A stretch of 64,000 bases of DNA, taken from positions 186,001-250,000 of the forward strand of contig NZ_LROZ01000004.1 in the NCBI RefSeq assembly GCF_001549985.1, written 5' to 3'. Below, piece after piece: positions 26,509 through 36,142 of this stretch. Position numbers and translations under genes: made by a program. Positions within the stretch are counted from its first letter, which is position 1. Each line of letters opens with the position of its first letter. The stretch is from Myroides odoratus (lineage in GTDB: Bacteria > Bacteroidota > Bacteroidia > Flavobacteriales > Flavobacteriaceae). Under the pieces are notes generated by a model, which was not told the origin of the DNA, ran no database searches, and saw only the letters and a list, made by a program, of their open reading frames with translations.

Positions 26509-27822
26509 ATGATGAAAAACGAAGAAAGACAGGCATATAGGGCAGCCGTATTTTTTGATGGTACGGGAAACAATAAAGTAAATGCCCGAAGAGACCCAGA
26601 TAAATTTGGTGTAATAACGAACATTACTCGTTTATTTGAGGCCTGTGTAGTCTCAGATAAACTATATGTGGAAGGTGTTGGCACATTGGATAATGAGGAT
26701 GATTCTCAATGGGCGAAAGCAACGGGAAACAATCCTATTGGTTATTCGGGGTATGGGTATGATGATAAATTGAGCAAGGGACTCAACTTTTTAGCAACCT
26801 TTCGACAAACCGTACCCAATGAAGAGGTTCATCTCCTTGTATATGGCTTTAGTAGAGGAGCGGCCTTAGCTCGGGATTTCGCCAAAAGAGCCTTAGCTTA
26901 TTCAAATGTTAGGATTCAATTCTTAGGTATTTATGATACCGTAGTTTCGCTCTTGCGATTAACAACTCCTGAGATTCACTTTACCAATCAGGATATGGAA
27001 AGAATTGATCAGATTTTGCATTTAACTGCCATTAATGAAGCGCGAAATTATTTTCCTCTAACCAGTATTCAACAACGGAATGGAGCACAAGGATTACTTG
27101 CGATTGAAAACTATTACACACCCAAAGTAAAAGAGGTTTTTGTGCCTGGGGCTCATGCAGATGTAGGTGGAGGATATGCAGAAGGAGCAGAAAATGTGCT
27201 CTTGCGCAAGGGAGCAGCTTCCTCTGATACCCTAGGAGATGAGCTAACGATAATTAGAAGTACAGTAGTGGATTTTTTTAGTTGTTCTTCTTCACAAGCG
27301 ATTTGGAGTAATCTTTTAAATGAATCTGTCGTATTGGAACCCGTTTCTGGTGGATATAATTTGGAATCAAAACGAAACAACGTGAAAGTAGATCTACCTG
27401 TGGTGTATTTTGAAGTCATGACTGCTTATTCTAACTTCTCCTTACAGCAGGATGCTTTTGAGGTTACTTCTACTGTTACAATTGCGGATTTGCAAGTATT
27501 GAAAGATAGTTTATATACTTACTTACAGACGAATGTTCCACTAAAAGGGGCTTGTTTTGCCTATGCAAATTATGCTGCATTTACCCATATTTCTTCTAAT
27601 TATGGAGTTCTCAACCAGATAGACGTACAGTTTAATCAAGAGGTGAATACATTTAGTCCAGCGCTCTTATTTCAGGAAATTGACACAATAAGAACGGCTT
27701 GTTCTTCAGCGGATTTAGAACAACTTAATGAGGGGATGGTCTATCAATCTTTTAGTTTAGCACCATGGGATATCAATGCACCGAATAACAAAGAATGGCA
27801 TCGCAAAGTGATTTATGGATAG
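26509..27822 (+). CDS. DUF2235 alpha/beta-hydrolase (Tle1-like lipase domain)
   Basis: 437 residues from ATG 26509; an upstream start would add 17 atypical residues. Features: D17 in FFDGTGNN near the start, the nucleophile elbow G-F-S115-R-G-A, and H216-A-D218-VGGGY, all typical of DUF2235. This family includes the Tle1 phospholipase effectors of type VI secretion. No signal peptide is present, which fits a secreted-by-machine effector or a cytoplasmic enzyme. No T6SS component, PAAR, VgrG or obvious immunity gene is adjacent, so the effector role is speculative. It stands alone between a repeat island and a shared terminator. Confidence 0.85.
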   Translation: MMKNEERQAYRAAVFFDGTGNNKVNARRDPDKFGVITNITRLFEACVVSDKLYVEGVGTLDNEDDSQWAKATGNNPIGYSGYGYDDKLSKGLNFLATFRQTVPNEEVHLLVYGFSRGAALARDFAKRALAYSNVRIQFLGIYDTVVSLLRLTTPEIHFTNQDMERIDQILHLTAINEARNYFPLTSIQQRNGAQGLLAIENYYTPKVKEVFVPGAHADVGGGYAEGAENVLLRKGAASSDTLGDELTIIRSTVVDFFSCSSSQAIWSNLLNESVVLEPVSGGYNLESKRNNVKVDLPVVYFEVMTAYSNFSLQQDAFEVTSTVTIADLQVLKDSLYTYLQTNVPLKGACFAYANYAAFTHISSNYGVLNQIDVQFNQEVNTFSPALLFQEIDTIRTACSSADLEQLNEGMVYQSFSLAPWDINAPNNKEWHRKVIYG

Positions 27823-27896
27823 GAAATCGAGAGGAAGGTAAGGTATCATCGAACCAATGGCGAAGGTGTTCTTTTTCTATTGTCATATAAGAAAAA

Positions 27897-27925
27897 AGTC
27901 CCACTTCTCAAGAAGTGGGACTTTT
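27897..27925. terminator. Bidirectional terminator between DUF2235 gene and purA
   Basis: AGTCCCACTT-CTCAAG-AAGTGGGACT with A and T runs on the two sides; it serves the convergent genes. Confidence 0.9.
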
Positions 27926-27926
27926 A

Positions 27927-29198
27927 TTATTTTACAATGGTTTGTTTTCTATCCGGACCAACAGAAACAACTTTTACTGGAACATCAAGGTAATTTTCAA
28001 TGAATTGAATATACGCTTTTAATTCAGTAGGAAGTTGATCATAGGATGTCATTCCTGTTAAATCTGCATTCCAACCTTTGATTTCTTCGTAGATTGGCTC
28101 TACGTTTTCAGGTTCGATATTGTATGGAAGATAGTTGATTGTCTCTCCTTTGTACGTGTACTTGGTACAAACTTTCAATGTTTCGAATCCAGATAAAACG
28201 TCTGCTTTCATCATGTAAAGTTCAGTAACACCGTTCACTTCAACTGCATATTTTAATGCAACTAAATCCAACCATCCACATCTTCTTGCACGACCTGTAA
28301 CCGATCCAAATTCTCTACCAACTGAAGCCATTGTAGCTCCAACTTCGTCATGAAGTTCTGTAGGGAATGGTCCACTTCCAACACGTGTAGTATACGCTTT
28401 AAAAATACCAAATACTTCTTGTACGCGGTTTGGCGCAATTCCTAAACCTGTACAAGCACCAGCTGCTGTAGTATTTGAAGAAGTTACAAAAGGATAGGTT
28501 CCAAAGTCAATATCTAATAATGACCCTTGAGCTCCTTCTGCTAAGATTGTTTTTCCTTCTTTCAATGCGCGGTTTAAATACTCCTCGCTATCAATGAAAG
28601 TTAACTTTTGTAATTCTTTAACTGCTTGGAAGAATTCTTCTTCTAATTCAGGTAAATTATATTGCATATCCACATCGTGGAATTGAATCATAGATTCATG
28701 TTTGTCTGCTAATGTGCGATATCTTTGTTCGAAATCCTCTAATTCAATATCACCAACACGAAGACCGTTTCTACCCGTTTTATCCATATAAGTAGGACCG
28801 ATTCCTTTTAATGTAGAACCGATTTTTGCTTTTCCTTTTGCAGCTTCAGAAGCAGCATCAAGTAAACGGTGCGTAGGAAGAATTAAGTGCGCTTTTCTAG
28901 AGATCAATAAACGATTAACAAAGTCAATTTTGAATTGCTCTAAACCTTCAATTTCTTTCATGAAAACAACAGGGTCAATTACTACACCGTTTCCGATGAT
29001 GTTGATTGAATCTTTATGAAAAATACCAGAAGGAATTGTACGAAGAACGTGTTTAATTCCGTCAAATTCTAAGGTGTGTCCTGCGTTTGGTCCACCTTGA
29101 AAGCGTGCAATAATGTCGTATTTTGAAGTAAGGACATCCACAATTTTCCCCTTACCTTCATCACCCCACTGCAAGCCAAGTAGTAAATCTACTGCCAT
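27927..29198 (-). CDS. purA: Adenylosuccinate synthetase
   Basis: 423 residues. GTP/IMP-binding motif QWGDEGKGKIVD at the start, then GPNAGHT, IGSTLKGIGPTYMDK, TTAAGACTGLGIAP and TGRARRCGWLD, all family signatures. It joins aspartate to IMP with GTP, the first step from IMP to AMP. The fur-type gene lies 34 bp upstream on the same strand and is probably co-transcribed. Confidence 0.97.
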   Translation of the reverse strand: MAVDLLLGLQWGDEGKGKIVDVLTSKYDIIARFQGGPNAGHTLEFDGIKHVLRTIPSGIFHKDSINIIGNGVVIDPVVFMKEIEGLEQFKIDFVNRLLISRKAHLILPTHRLLDAASEAAKGKAKIGSTLKGIGPTYMDKTGRNGLRVGDIELEDFEQRYRTLADKHESMIQFHDVDMQYNLPELEEEFFQAVKELQKLTFIDSEEYLNRALKEGKTILAEGAQGSLLDIDFGTYPFVTSSNTTAAGACTGLGIAPNRVQEVFGIFKAYTTRVGSGPFPTELHDEVGATMASVGREFGSVTGRARRCGWLDLVALKYAVEVNGVTELYMMKADVLSGFETLKVCTKYTYKGETINYLPYNIEPENVEPIYEEIKGWNADLTGMTSYDQLPTELKAYIQFIENYLDVPVKVVSVGPDRKQTIVK

Positions 29199-29232
29199 TC
29201 TTTTGTGTTGTTAAAGTTTTAAATTAGTTGTG

Positions 29233-29691
29233 TTAGGATTCAGACTCTTCTTCATTCGTTTTTCTATTGCCATAGAAATACAACGAGTGATTGTGAATCT
29301 CAATATTAAAAATATCTTCTATTGTTTTTTTAATGGTTTGAATACGAGGATCGCAAAATTCAATCACTTCTCCTGTATCAGTTAAAATGATGTGATCGTG
29401 CTGTTTGTCAAAATATGACTTCTCGTAATGTGCCTGATTTTGTCCAAATTGATGTCTTCGAACTAAACCACACTCTAATAAAATTTCAATAGTATTGTAC
29501 AGCGTAGCTCTACTTACTCGATAGTTTTTATTCTTCATTTTGATGTACAAAGACTCGATATCAAAATGCTCTTCACTATCGTAAATTTCTTGTAAAATAG
29601 CGTATCGTTCAGGCGTTTTTCGATGACCTCTTTCTTCTAAAAATTTCGTAAAAACGTTTTTTACTATTTCTTGATTATTCTCGCTTCCCAT
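29233..29691 (-). CDS. Fur-family metal/peroxide regulator
   Basis: 152 residues: N-terminal winged helix ([20 protein letters not shown], then [20 protein letters not shown]) and C-terminal dimerisation/metal domain ([20 protein letters not shown]). The paired CxxC structural-zinc motifs of many Fur and PerR proteins are absent; only single Cys residues remain. It could be Fur, Zur or PerR; the spacing HDH and the missing CxxC favour a Fur of the Bacteroidetes type. A perfect inverted repeat lies upstream at 29722-29741. Confidence 0.9.
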   Translation of the reverse strand: MGSENNQEIVKNVFTKFLEERGHRKTPERYAILQEIYDSEEHFDIESLYIKMKNKNYRVSRATLYNTIEILLECGLVRRHQFGQNQAHYEKSYFDKQHDHIILTDTGEVIEFCDPRIQTIKKTIEDIFNIEIHNHSLYFYGNRKTNEEESES

Positions 29692-29708
29692 AACTAAATA
29701 CTAAAATG

Positions 29709-29741
29709 CAAATATAGTTGTATTTTCTCTTGTGAGAAAAT
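29709..29741 (-). promoter_or_regulatory. Promoter region and inverted repeat upstream of the Fur-family gene
   Basis: CAAATATA at 29709-29716 reads TATATTTG on the coding strand, 18 bp before the ATG. Just upstream is ATTTTCTC-TTGT-GAGAAAAT (29722-29741), a perfect 8-bp dyad where a -33 element would lie. It may be an autoregulatory operator. Confidence 0.45.
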
Positions 29742-29792
29742 TAATTGATTGATTATCTTTTTTTAAATTAAAGACAGGCGTAATGGCTGTGC

Positions 29793-32009
29793 TTAATTGG
29801 TGTTCACTCGAGTTACTTTATCCACGCCCTCGATTTTCTTAATATTGGCGATCATTTTCTTCAAAATATCATTGTTTGGAACGATGACGGTGATGGATCC
29901 TTTAAATAACCCTGCATTTTCACTCAAGGCAATACTTCTAATATTTACGGCTTTACTCTCCATAATAATCTTGGTGATTTCCGTGGTTAAACCGGCAGAG
30001 TCTAGTCCTGTAATATTAATCGTTGCCTCAAAGTTCAACGAAGTAGAAGAAGCAACCCAATGCGCCTGCATGATGCGGTACGCGTAGTTTGAACGCATAC
30101 TCAGTGCATTAGGACAGTCAGTCTTGTGTACTTTTATTCCTTCGTTAATTGTTACAAATCCAAAAACATCATCTCCAGGTATCGGATTACAACAAGTGGC
30201 TAATTTGTAATCTAACTTTTCTTTGTCTTTTCCGAAAACGAGTAAATCTAATGCTTTTTTATCTTCTGATTCCTGAATTACTGGAGTAGAAGGAGTTCGC
30301 TTGATGCTTTTCTTGAAAAAGTTGAACAACGTATTGTTGCGTTTCGATGCGTATTCTTTCAATTGAGCATTATCAATTAAACCAGCACCAACGCGATAAA
30401 ACAAATCTTGACTGGTTTTGAGTTTGAAATGGTTGACCATTTCATTGACTGTTGTTTCGTCTAGATTGATTTTTAAATGTTTCAGTTTACGTTGCAATTG
30501 CTCTTTTCCTTCATCGGCAATCTTCTTCGTATTCTCGTTTAATGAACTCTTGATTTTATTTCGAGCTCTACTGGTTGTAACATAGTCTAACCAGTTGACA
30601 TTCGGTTTTTTATTTTCGGATGTGATAATTTCTACTTGATCTCCACTAGACAAGATGTGATTTAAGGGTACCAATCGTCCGTTTACACGAGTTCCTCTTG
30701 TTTTTAAACCAATCTCCGAGTGAATAGCAAAGGCAAAGTCGAGGGCAGTAGCTCCTTTGGGAAGGGATTTAATCTCTCCTTTAGGTGTAAAGACGTAAAT
30801 TTCTTTTGCATAAAGACTTAGCTTGAAGTCTTCTACGAAATCAACGGCATTTGTTTCTGCATTTTCAAGTGCTTCCTTCAATTGATTCAACCAAAGGTCT
30901 AAGCTATTTTCTTCTGTAACGCCTTGTTTGTATTTGTAATGCGCAGCATACCCTTGCTCAGCAATTTCATCCATGCGTTCGCTTCGGATTTGTATTTCAA
31001 CCCAGCGTCCTTTAGGTCCCATTACGGTGATGTGTAAGGCTTCATATCCCGTAGATTTAGGAGAGGAAATCCAATCTCTTAATCGACTCGGGCTAGGGCG
31101 GAAGTGGTCCGTTACAATCGAATAAATCTTCCAAGCGATGAACTTCTCTTCGTGTGGGGTAGACTTATAAATAATGCGCAAGGCAAATTTGTCGTATACT
31201 TCATCAAAGGTTACATTCTGTGCCTTCATTTTGCGTCGAATCGAATAAATCGATTTTGGACGACCCTTCATTGAATATTGGATATGCTCTTCATCTAGGG
31301 ATTGTTTCAAAATGTCTGAAACGGATTTGATATAAGCTTCTTGCTCTTCTTTCGTTTCTTTCATTTTGAGGACAATGTCTTTATACACTTCTGGTTCCGT
31401 GTATTTCAGACCGAGGTCCTCTAGTTTGGTTTTGATGTTGAACAAACCTAAACGATGGGCAAGTGGAGCATAGATATACAAGGTTTCTGAAGCTATTTTA
31501 GCTTGCTTGTAATCCACCATGCTTTCCATGGTTTGCATGTTGTGCAAACGGTCGGCAATTTTAATCAGAATTACGCGAACGTCATCATTTAGCGTAAGTA
31601 ACATTTTGCGGTAGTTCTCCGCTTGCATCGAAATGTGAGAATCGGGCTCTAATAGGGCCATCTTCGTTAATCCTTCAACAATCTGCGCTATTTTGGGATT
31701 GAACCACTCTTCAATTTGCTTTACGGTGATATCCGTATCCTCAACTACGTCGTGCATTAAAGCTGCCGCAATGGAGGTTGCACCTAATCCAATTTCAGAA
31801 GCGACAATTTTTGCAACGGCAATGGGGTGAAAAATATAAGCTTCTCCCGATTTTCTGCGTTGATCTTTATGGGCATCAACGGCAACGTCAAACGCCTTTC
31901 TAATTAATTTTTTATCTGCATCAGATAAAGTTTGGTAACTGATTTTCAGTAACTCTTTATATTCTTTTGCTATTGCCTTATTTTCTAATTCAATTTCTGC
32001 TTCTGTCAT
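29793..32009 (-). CDS. rel/spoT: Bifunctional (p)ppGpp synthetase/hydrolase
   Basis: 738 residues from the ATG at 32009 (MTEAEIELENKAIAKEYKEL); an upstream ATG at 32066 would add 19 unlike residues. Domains in order: HD hydrolase (SGEAYIFHPIAVAKIVA; ALMHDVVEDT, with the HD and ED pairs kept), synthetase (RLRDWISSPKSTGYEALH), TGS (LPKGATALDFAFAIHSEIG), and C-terminal ACT (LTTEITKIIMESKAVNIRSI). Both catalytic halves look intact, so it both makes and degrades the stringent-response alarmone. It lies 101 bp upstream of the Fur-family gene on the same strand. Confidence 0.95.
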   Translation of the reverse strand: MTEAEIELENKAIAKEYKELLKISYQTLSDADKKLIRKAFDVAVDAHKDQRRKSGEAYIFHPIAVAKIVASEIGLGATSIAAALMHDVVEDTDITVKQIEEWFNPKIAQIVEGLTKMALLEPDSHISMQAENYRKMLLTLNDDVRVILIKIADRLHNMQTMESMVDYKQAKIASETLYIYAPLAHRLGLFNIKTKLEDLGLKYTEPEVYKDIVLKMKETKEEQEAYIKSVSDILKQSLDEEHIQYSMKGRPKSIYSIRRKMKAQNVTFDEVYDKFALRIIYKSTPHEEKFIAWKIYSIVTDHFRPSPSRLRDWISSPKSTGYEALHITVMGPKGRWVEIQIRSERMDEIAEQGYAAHYKYKQGVTEENSLDLWLNQLKEALENAETNAVDFVEDFKLSLYAKEIYVFTPKGEIKSLPKGATALDFAFAIHSEIGLKTRGTRVNGRLVPLNHILSSGDQVEIITSENKKPNVNWLDYVTTSRARNKIKSSLNENTKKIADEGKEQLQRKLKHLKINLDETTVNEMVNHFKLKTSQDLFYRVGAGLIDNAQLKEYASKRNNTLFNFFKKSIKRTPSTPVIQESEDKKALDLLVFGKDKEKLDYKLATCCNPIPGDDVFGFVTINEGIKVHKTDCPNALSMRSNYAYRIMQAHWVASSTSLNFEATINITGLDSAGLTTEITKIIMESKAVNIRSIALSENAGLFKGSITVIVPNNDILKKMIANIKKIEGVDKVTRVNTN

Positions 32010-32065
32010 ACTACTATTGATCGATAAAGATATACTAAATGTAAGAAAAAAAGCCTGTATATGCA

Positions 32066-32106
32066 AGTAGGGGTGTATCGCAATACACCCCTACTGTTGT
32101 TTTTTT
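32066..32106. terminator. Terminator between OMP gene and rel
   Basis: 12-bp perfect stem AGTAGGGGTGTA / TACACCCCTACT with a TCGCAA loop, T run on the + side and a weaker one on the - side. It lies between the stop of the minus-strand OMP gene and the rel start. Confidence 0.7.
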
Positions 32107-32144
32107 TCTGTGGCTACTAAAATTGCCAATTTATCTTTTTTACT

Positions 32145-32789
32145 TTAGAATACAAAGAATACCCCGCCGTTGATTTGAACGTTACTTCCAGGTCCTCCAC
32201 TCAAGTTCTTTTTACCTAGAACTTCTAAGTTTAACCCAAAGCGATTGATGAATAAATCACGGTTGTATTGTCCAACGCTAAATAATCCAGTATCTGATAA
32301 CCAGATATTCACACCTCCACCGAAGTTAAACATCGCTTTGTCATCTTTGTTGAATTTGGTATAGCCTAATCCTGTTTCAATATAAGGATCAACAATTGGA
32401 ATATTGAATAAACCTCCCAAGCTATAAATCATGGTCGCGTCTACTGCAAAAACGTTAAATTTATCATGCGCCACTCTACCGTTCACTAAATCTTCCGCTT
32501 TGACTTCACTCGATAATACACCTAGTTTAAAGCTAACATTTTTACCTGCGTAATATTCTACGGATAATTTCGGTAAAGAAGCTGCCTTTAATTCGTCAAA
32601 ATTTGTGGGATCATCCCAATCAAAATTATTGTTCAGCATACTCATTTGAAGATTTACTTTCCACGGATAATTATAGTGCAAGCGTTCTTCGTAGTTGTAT
32701 TTAGGCTTAAATTGAGCCATTGCTGCAGTGGTAAAAGAAAGAAGTATAGTAAGGGTGAATAAATTAAAGAATCTGTTGCTTCTTTTCAT
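32145..32789 (-). CDS. OmpA-like/outer-membrane beta-barrel protein, no plug domain
   Basis: 214 residues from the ATG at 32789; an upstream ATG at 32840 would add 17 non-signal residues. The signal peptide ends LSFTTAAMAQ. The mature part has alternating strands (KVNLQMSMLNNNFDWDDP, VSFKLGVLSSEVKAEDLV, YIETGLGYTKFNKDDKA, MFNFGGGVNIWLSD), ending in an aromatic residue (NGGVFFVF), a standard outer-membrane insertion signal. It is an eight- to ten-stranded barrel without an OmpA peptidoglycan domain. Function is unknown. Confidence 0.82.
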   Translation of the reverse strand: MKRSNRFFNLFTLTILLSFTTAAMAQFKPKYNYEERLHYNYPWKVNLQMSMLNNNFDWDDPTNFDELKAASLPKLSVEYYAGKNVSFKLGVLSSEVKAEDLVNGRVAHDKFNVFAVDATMIYSLGGLFNIPIVDPYIETGLGYTKFNKDDKAMFNFGGGVNIWLSDTGLFSVGQYNRDLFINRFGLNLEVLGKKNLSGGPGSNVQINGGVFFVF

Positions 32790-32992
32790 AGCGCTTTGTC
32801 TGTTTAAGTTTTTTGTTAAGGAAAAATTAATAAAAATCAAATATAAATAAAATATGCAAGCTGTAACGCGAGATTAACATTTTAATTATTCTAATCAAAC
32901 GTCAGTCAGCGCGTATTATTGTTGAATATATTGTGATTTTTTTCCTATTTTATTAGGGTTGAAATCATTAGACTTAGGTGGATTTATTCCTG

Positions 32993-33790
32993 TTATTTAA
33001 AATCGCGTTGTCTTTTGGCTTCAAATAACAAGATAGAGGCTGCAACAGAGACATTCATGGAATCAATGGTACCACTCATGGGAATGATGATATTCTGTGT
33101 ACTGCTTGCTCGCCATGGTTCTGTTAATCCAGTTGCTTCCGTTCCAACCACAAAAGCAGTAGGTGTGGTATAGTCTTGGGTGTGGTAGCTGCAAGAGTTT
33201 TGTAAGGTAGCTGCATAGGTGTGAATGCCACGAGCTTTTAGAAAGGCAATAGCTTCTTCTGTGGTCGCCACGGCAATTTGATTGGTAAATAAACAACCAA
33301 CACTCGAGCGAATAATATTGGGGTTGTATAAATCTGTTCGTGGGTTAGCAATAATCACAGCATCGATATTAGCGGCATCGGCAGTACGCAGCATCGCGCC
33401 AATATTTCCTGGTTTTTCTGTCGCTTCCGCAACGAGAATAAGTGGGTTTTCAGGTAATTGCAATTGATCTAAAGCATGTGTTTTTGGCTGTGCTAACGCC
33501 AATACGCCTTCTGTAGAATCGCGATACGCTAATTTTTGATAGACGTCTTTGGAAATTTCAATACACGTTGTCTGTGCTCCAATAAAAGGTTGCACTTGTT
33601 CAAAAGGCAAGATATCAGGGCAAAATAACAAGGTGTTCAATTGATAGGAACCTGCTTGTGCAAGCTCGAGCTCGCGTAGGCCTTCAATGATAAATAAACC
33701 TTCTTTTTTGCGTGCTCTTGCTTTATCTTGTAGTTGAAGAATCGTCTTTATTAAGGGATTTTGTGTACTTTCTATTTTTTTTGTAATCAT
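32993..33790 (-). CDS. TrmH/SpoU-family RNA 2'-O-methyltransferase
   Basis: 265 residues. N-terminal substrate-binding region (NPLIKTILQLQDKARARKKE, then LFIIEGLRELELAQ), followed by the SPOUT knot: EATEKPGNIGAMLRTADAAN (motif 1), VVGTEATGL (motif 2), IPMSGTIDSMNVSVAASIL (motif 3). It transfers a methyl group from SAM to a ribose 2'-OH in tRNA or rRNA. The exact nucleotide is not identifiable. It stands 3 bp downstream of the DUF58 gene and so is the last gene of the MoxR cluster transcript. Confidence 0.92.
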   Translation of the reverse strand: MITKKIESTQNPLIKTILQLQDKARARKKEGLFIIEGLRELELAQAGSYQLNTLLFCPDILPFEQVQPFIGAQTTCIEISKDVYQKLAYRDSTEGVLALAQPKTHALDQLQLPENPLILVAEATEKPGNIGAMLRTADAANIDAVIIANPRTDLYNPNIIRSSVGCLFTNQIAVATTEEAIAFLKARGIHTYAATLQNSCSYHTQDYTTPTAFVVGTEATGLTEPWRASSTQNIIIPMSGTIDSMNVSVAASILLFEAKRQRDFK

Positions 33791-33793
33791 AGT

Positions 33794-35113
33794 TTAGAAA
33801 CCTTTTGCCTTGATTTTGAGGTACATATTAATCGTTTCAATAGATAGATTTTGAGGAGTTGTCAGAATACTTTGTATTCCGTATTTCGTCAATTCATTGG
33901 CGATTAAACGCTTTTCAAAGTTAAATTTTTCTGCAATAATTTTGTCTATTATTTCATCTGTATTTTTAGCGTTCTTTTCTGTGAGGGCTTTAAGCTCTGT
34001 ATTCTCGAAAAAGATTACGACTACCAAATGGCTTTTAGCTAAGGCACGCAAATAAGGCAATTGTCGATGTAAGCTAGAAAGTGATTCAAAATTAGTATAA
34101 AGCAACAATAAACTGCGATGCGTAATGGATTGTTTGACAGCACTATATAGGTGCCCAAAATCACTCTCACTAAAATCAGTTTGCAAGTTGTATAGATTGG
34201 TGATGATTTGTTGTAAATGCGTTCGCTTGTTGGAAGCGGCAACTCTATTTTCTACCTTTTTTGAAAACGAAAGCATCCCAACGCGATCGTTTTTTTTCAA
34301 CACGACATTCGCAATAGCAAGTGTAGAATTGATGGCGTAGTTGAGTAAGCTCATTCCTTCAAAAGGCATTTGCATTAAGCGACCTTTATCAATAATTGCA
34401 TAGACCGTTTCTGTATTTTCATCGAGAAACTGATTGACCATTAAATCGTTTTTCTTGGCCGTTGCTTTCCAGTTAATAGTTCGAATATCATCCCCTGAAA
34501 CATATTCTTTGATTTGCTCAAATTCTGTAGTGTTTCCAATTTTGCGTAGTTTTTTTAACCCAAAGGCATACTTGTTCTTGGCAAAAGCAATTAAATCGTA
34601 TTTTCTCATTTGAATAAAAGAGGGATAACACGGTAGCATTTGACCTGCTGAAAAAATATAGCGCTTGGAGACCAACTGTAGGGGAGAACGCGCGTATATG
34701 TTGAGTTTGCCAAAGTGATATTCCCCTCTAAACTTAGGTGATAAGTTATAGGTTAAGCGTTTGGTTTGCCCAGGTTGTAATTGTTCTTCAAGGAGAAAGT
34801 CGCGTTCTTGAAATTGGAACGGAATCTCGTCAATGATTGCGCAGTGAATTGTAAAAGAATAGTGATTCGATACTTGGATGTCAATGGGATTTTCGTCTCC
34901 ATTGGATAATTTCTCGGGTAAAAAACGTTGAGCAATTACCTTGTTTTTTCCTTGAAATAGAACCATATAATCGGTTAAAAGAAGAATAAACCCCACGGCT
35001 ACAAGTCCCCATGTTATGAAATATAAAACAGGGAATAGAAAAGATAGGATAAACAGGACAAAGATGATACCGAATCCGTAGTAAACACGTGGAAGTAAAA
35101 AAAGATGTTTCAT
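33794..35113 (-). CDS. DUF58 protein with VWA-like region (MoxR partner)
   Basis: 439 residues. Two N-terminal membrane helices (RVYYGFGIIFVLFILSFLF; YFITWGLVAVGFILLLTDY), then a ~200-residue lumenal or cytoplasmic stretch and the DUF58 signature DDIRTINWKATAKKNDLMV. The rest resembles a von Willebrand A fold (ETVYAIIDKGRLMQMPFEGM), where MIDAS Asp/Ser residues would lie. Such proteins act with MoxR AAA+ ATPases, possibly in maturation of membrane or periplasmic proteins. It starts 12 bp after the MoxR gene. Confidence 0.9.
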   Translation of the reverse strand: MKHLFLLPRVYYGFGIIFVLFILSFLFPVLYFITWGLVAVGFILLLTDYMVLFQGKNKVIAQRFLPEKLSNGDENPIDIQVSNHYSFTIHCAIIDEIPFQFQERDFLLEEQLQPGQTKRLTYNLSPKFRGEYHFGKLNIYARSPLQLVSKRYIFSAGQMLPCYPSFIQMRKYDLIAFAKNKYAFGLKKLRKIGNTTEFEQIKEYVSGDDIRTINWKATAKKNDLMVNQFLDENTETVYAIIDKGRLMQMPFEGMSLLNYAINSTLAIANVVLKKNDRVGMLSFSKKVENRVAASNKRTHLQQIITNLYNLQTDFSESDFGHLYSAVKQSITHRSLLLLYTNFESLSSLHRQLPYLRALAKSHLVVVIFFENTELKALTEKNAKNTDEIIDKIIAEKFNFEKRLIANELTKYGIQSILTTPQNLSIETINMYLKIKAKGF

Positions 35114-35125
35114 TATAGGCTTCTT

Positions 35126-36136
35126 TTATCTTGGAATATCGATGGTTTCTACAATTTGTTGAATGATATCTTTGGCTGTAACTCCTTCCATTTCGCGTTC
35201 TGGTGCTACAATCACGCGGTGTGTTAAAACAGGATAGGCTGCTTCTTTAATGTCCTCTGGTGTAACAAAATCGCGATTGTTCAAAGCGGCATAACCTTTT
35301 GCTGCATTTAGAATAGCAATAGAGGCACGTGGAGAAGCACCTAGGTATAACATCGGATTTGTACGCGTTTGGTGAACAATTTTAGCGATGTATTCCATTA
35401 CTTTTTCCTCTACAACAATTTGTTTGACTAGCTGTTGAAAAGCGATAATTTCTTCTGGTGATACAACCTTCTCAATTTGGGTTACTTTTTGATGACCTAA
35501 AAAGGCGTGTTCTTTAACTAAAATATTGATTTCTTCCTCCAAATTTGGATATTCTACTTCAATTTTGAATAAGAAACGATCCAATTGTGCCTCTGGCAAA
35601 CGATAGGTTCCCTCTTGTTCAATTGGATTTTGTGTTGCAATCACTAAGAAAGGTTGATCCATTTTAAACTGAAGGTTATCAATGGTAATTTGTCTTTCTT
35701 CCATCACTTCAAATAAAGCCGCTTGTGTTTTAGCCGGTGCGCGATTGATTTCGTCAATCAGAACTAAATTGGCAAATATAGGTCCCTTCTTGAAGTCAAA
35801 GGCAGAGGTTTGCATATTGAATACCGATGTTCCCAAAATATCAGAAGGCATCAAATCCGGAGTGAATTGAATGCGACTATAGGTCGTATCGATGGTTTGA
35901 GCTAAAACCTTTGCTGTTAATGTTTTGGCTACACCTGGTACTCCTTCTAAAAGAATGTGCCCATTAGCTAGTAGCGCTACAAGTAAACGGTCAATCGTTT
36001 TGTGTTGTCCAACGATGACTTTGCTTATTTCGCGTTTGATGGCTGTGACTTTTTCCGTCAATGGCCCTAAATCTAAACGCGATTCAAATGCTAAATTGTC
36101 CGGTTGTGGTGTGATAGGTTCTGTTGTATGTTCCAT
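35126..36136 (-). CDS. MoxR-family AAA+ ATPase
   Basis: 336 residues. Walker A GVPGVAKT (65-72), Walker B LVLIDEINRAPA, sensor 1 ATQNP and the MoxR segment PEAQLDRFLFKIEVEYP are all present. Cytoplasmic chaperone-like ATPase; homologues work with DUF58 and DUF4350-type membrane proteins and are linked to metal-centre insertion or stress tolerance in several bacteria. Here it sits in a seven-gene minus-strand cluster with the typical Bacteroidetes order (SpoIIM - membrane protein - DUF4129 - DUF4350 - MoxR - DUF58 - TrmH). Confidence 0.95.
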   Translation of the reverse strand: MEHTTEPITPQPDNLAFESRLDLGPLTEKVTAIKREISKVIVGQHKTIDRLLVALLANGHILLEGVPGVAKTLTAKVLAQTIDTTYSRIQFTPDLMPSDILGTSVFNMQTSAFDFKKGPIFANLVLIDEINRAPAKTQAALFEVMEERQITIDNLQFKMDQPFLVIATQNPIEQEGTYRLPEAQLDRFLFKIEVEYPNLEEEINILVKEHAFLGHQKVTQIEKVVSPEEIIAFQQLVKQIVVEEKVMEYIAKIVHQTRTNPMLYLGASPRASIAILNAAKGYAALNNRDFVTPEDIKEAAYPVLTHRVIVAPEREMEGVTAKDIIQQIVETIDIPR

Positions 36137-36142
36137 AGTATG

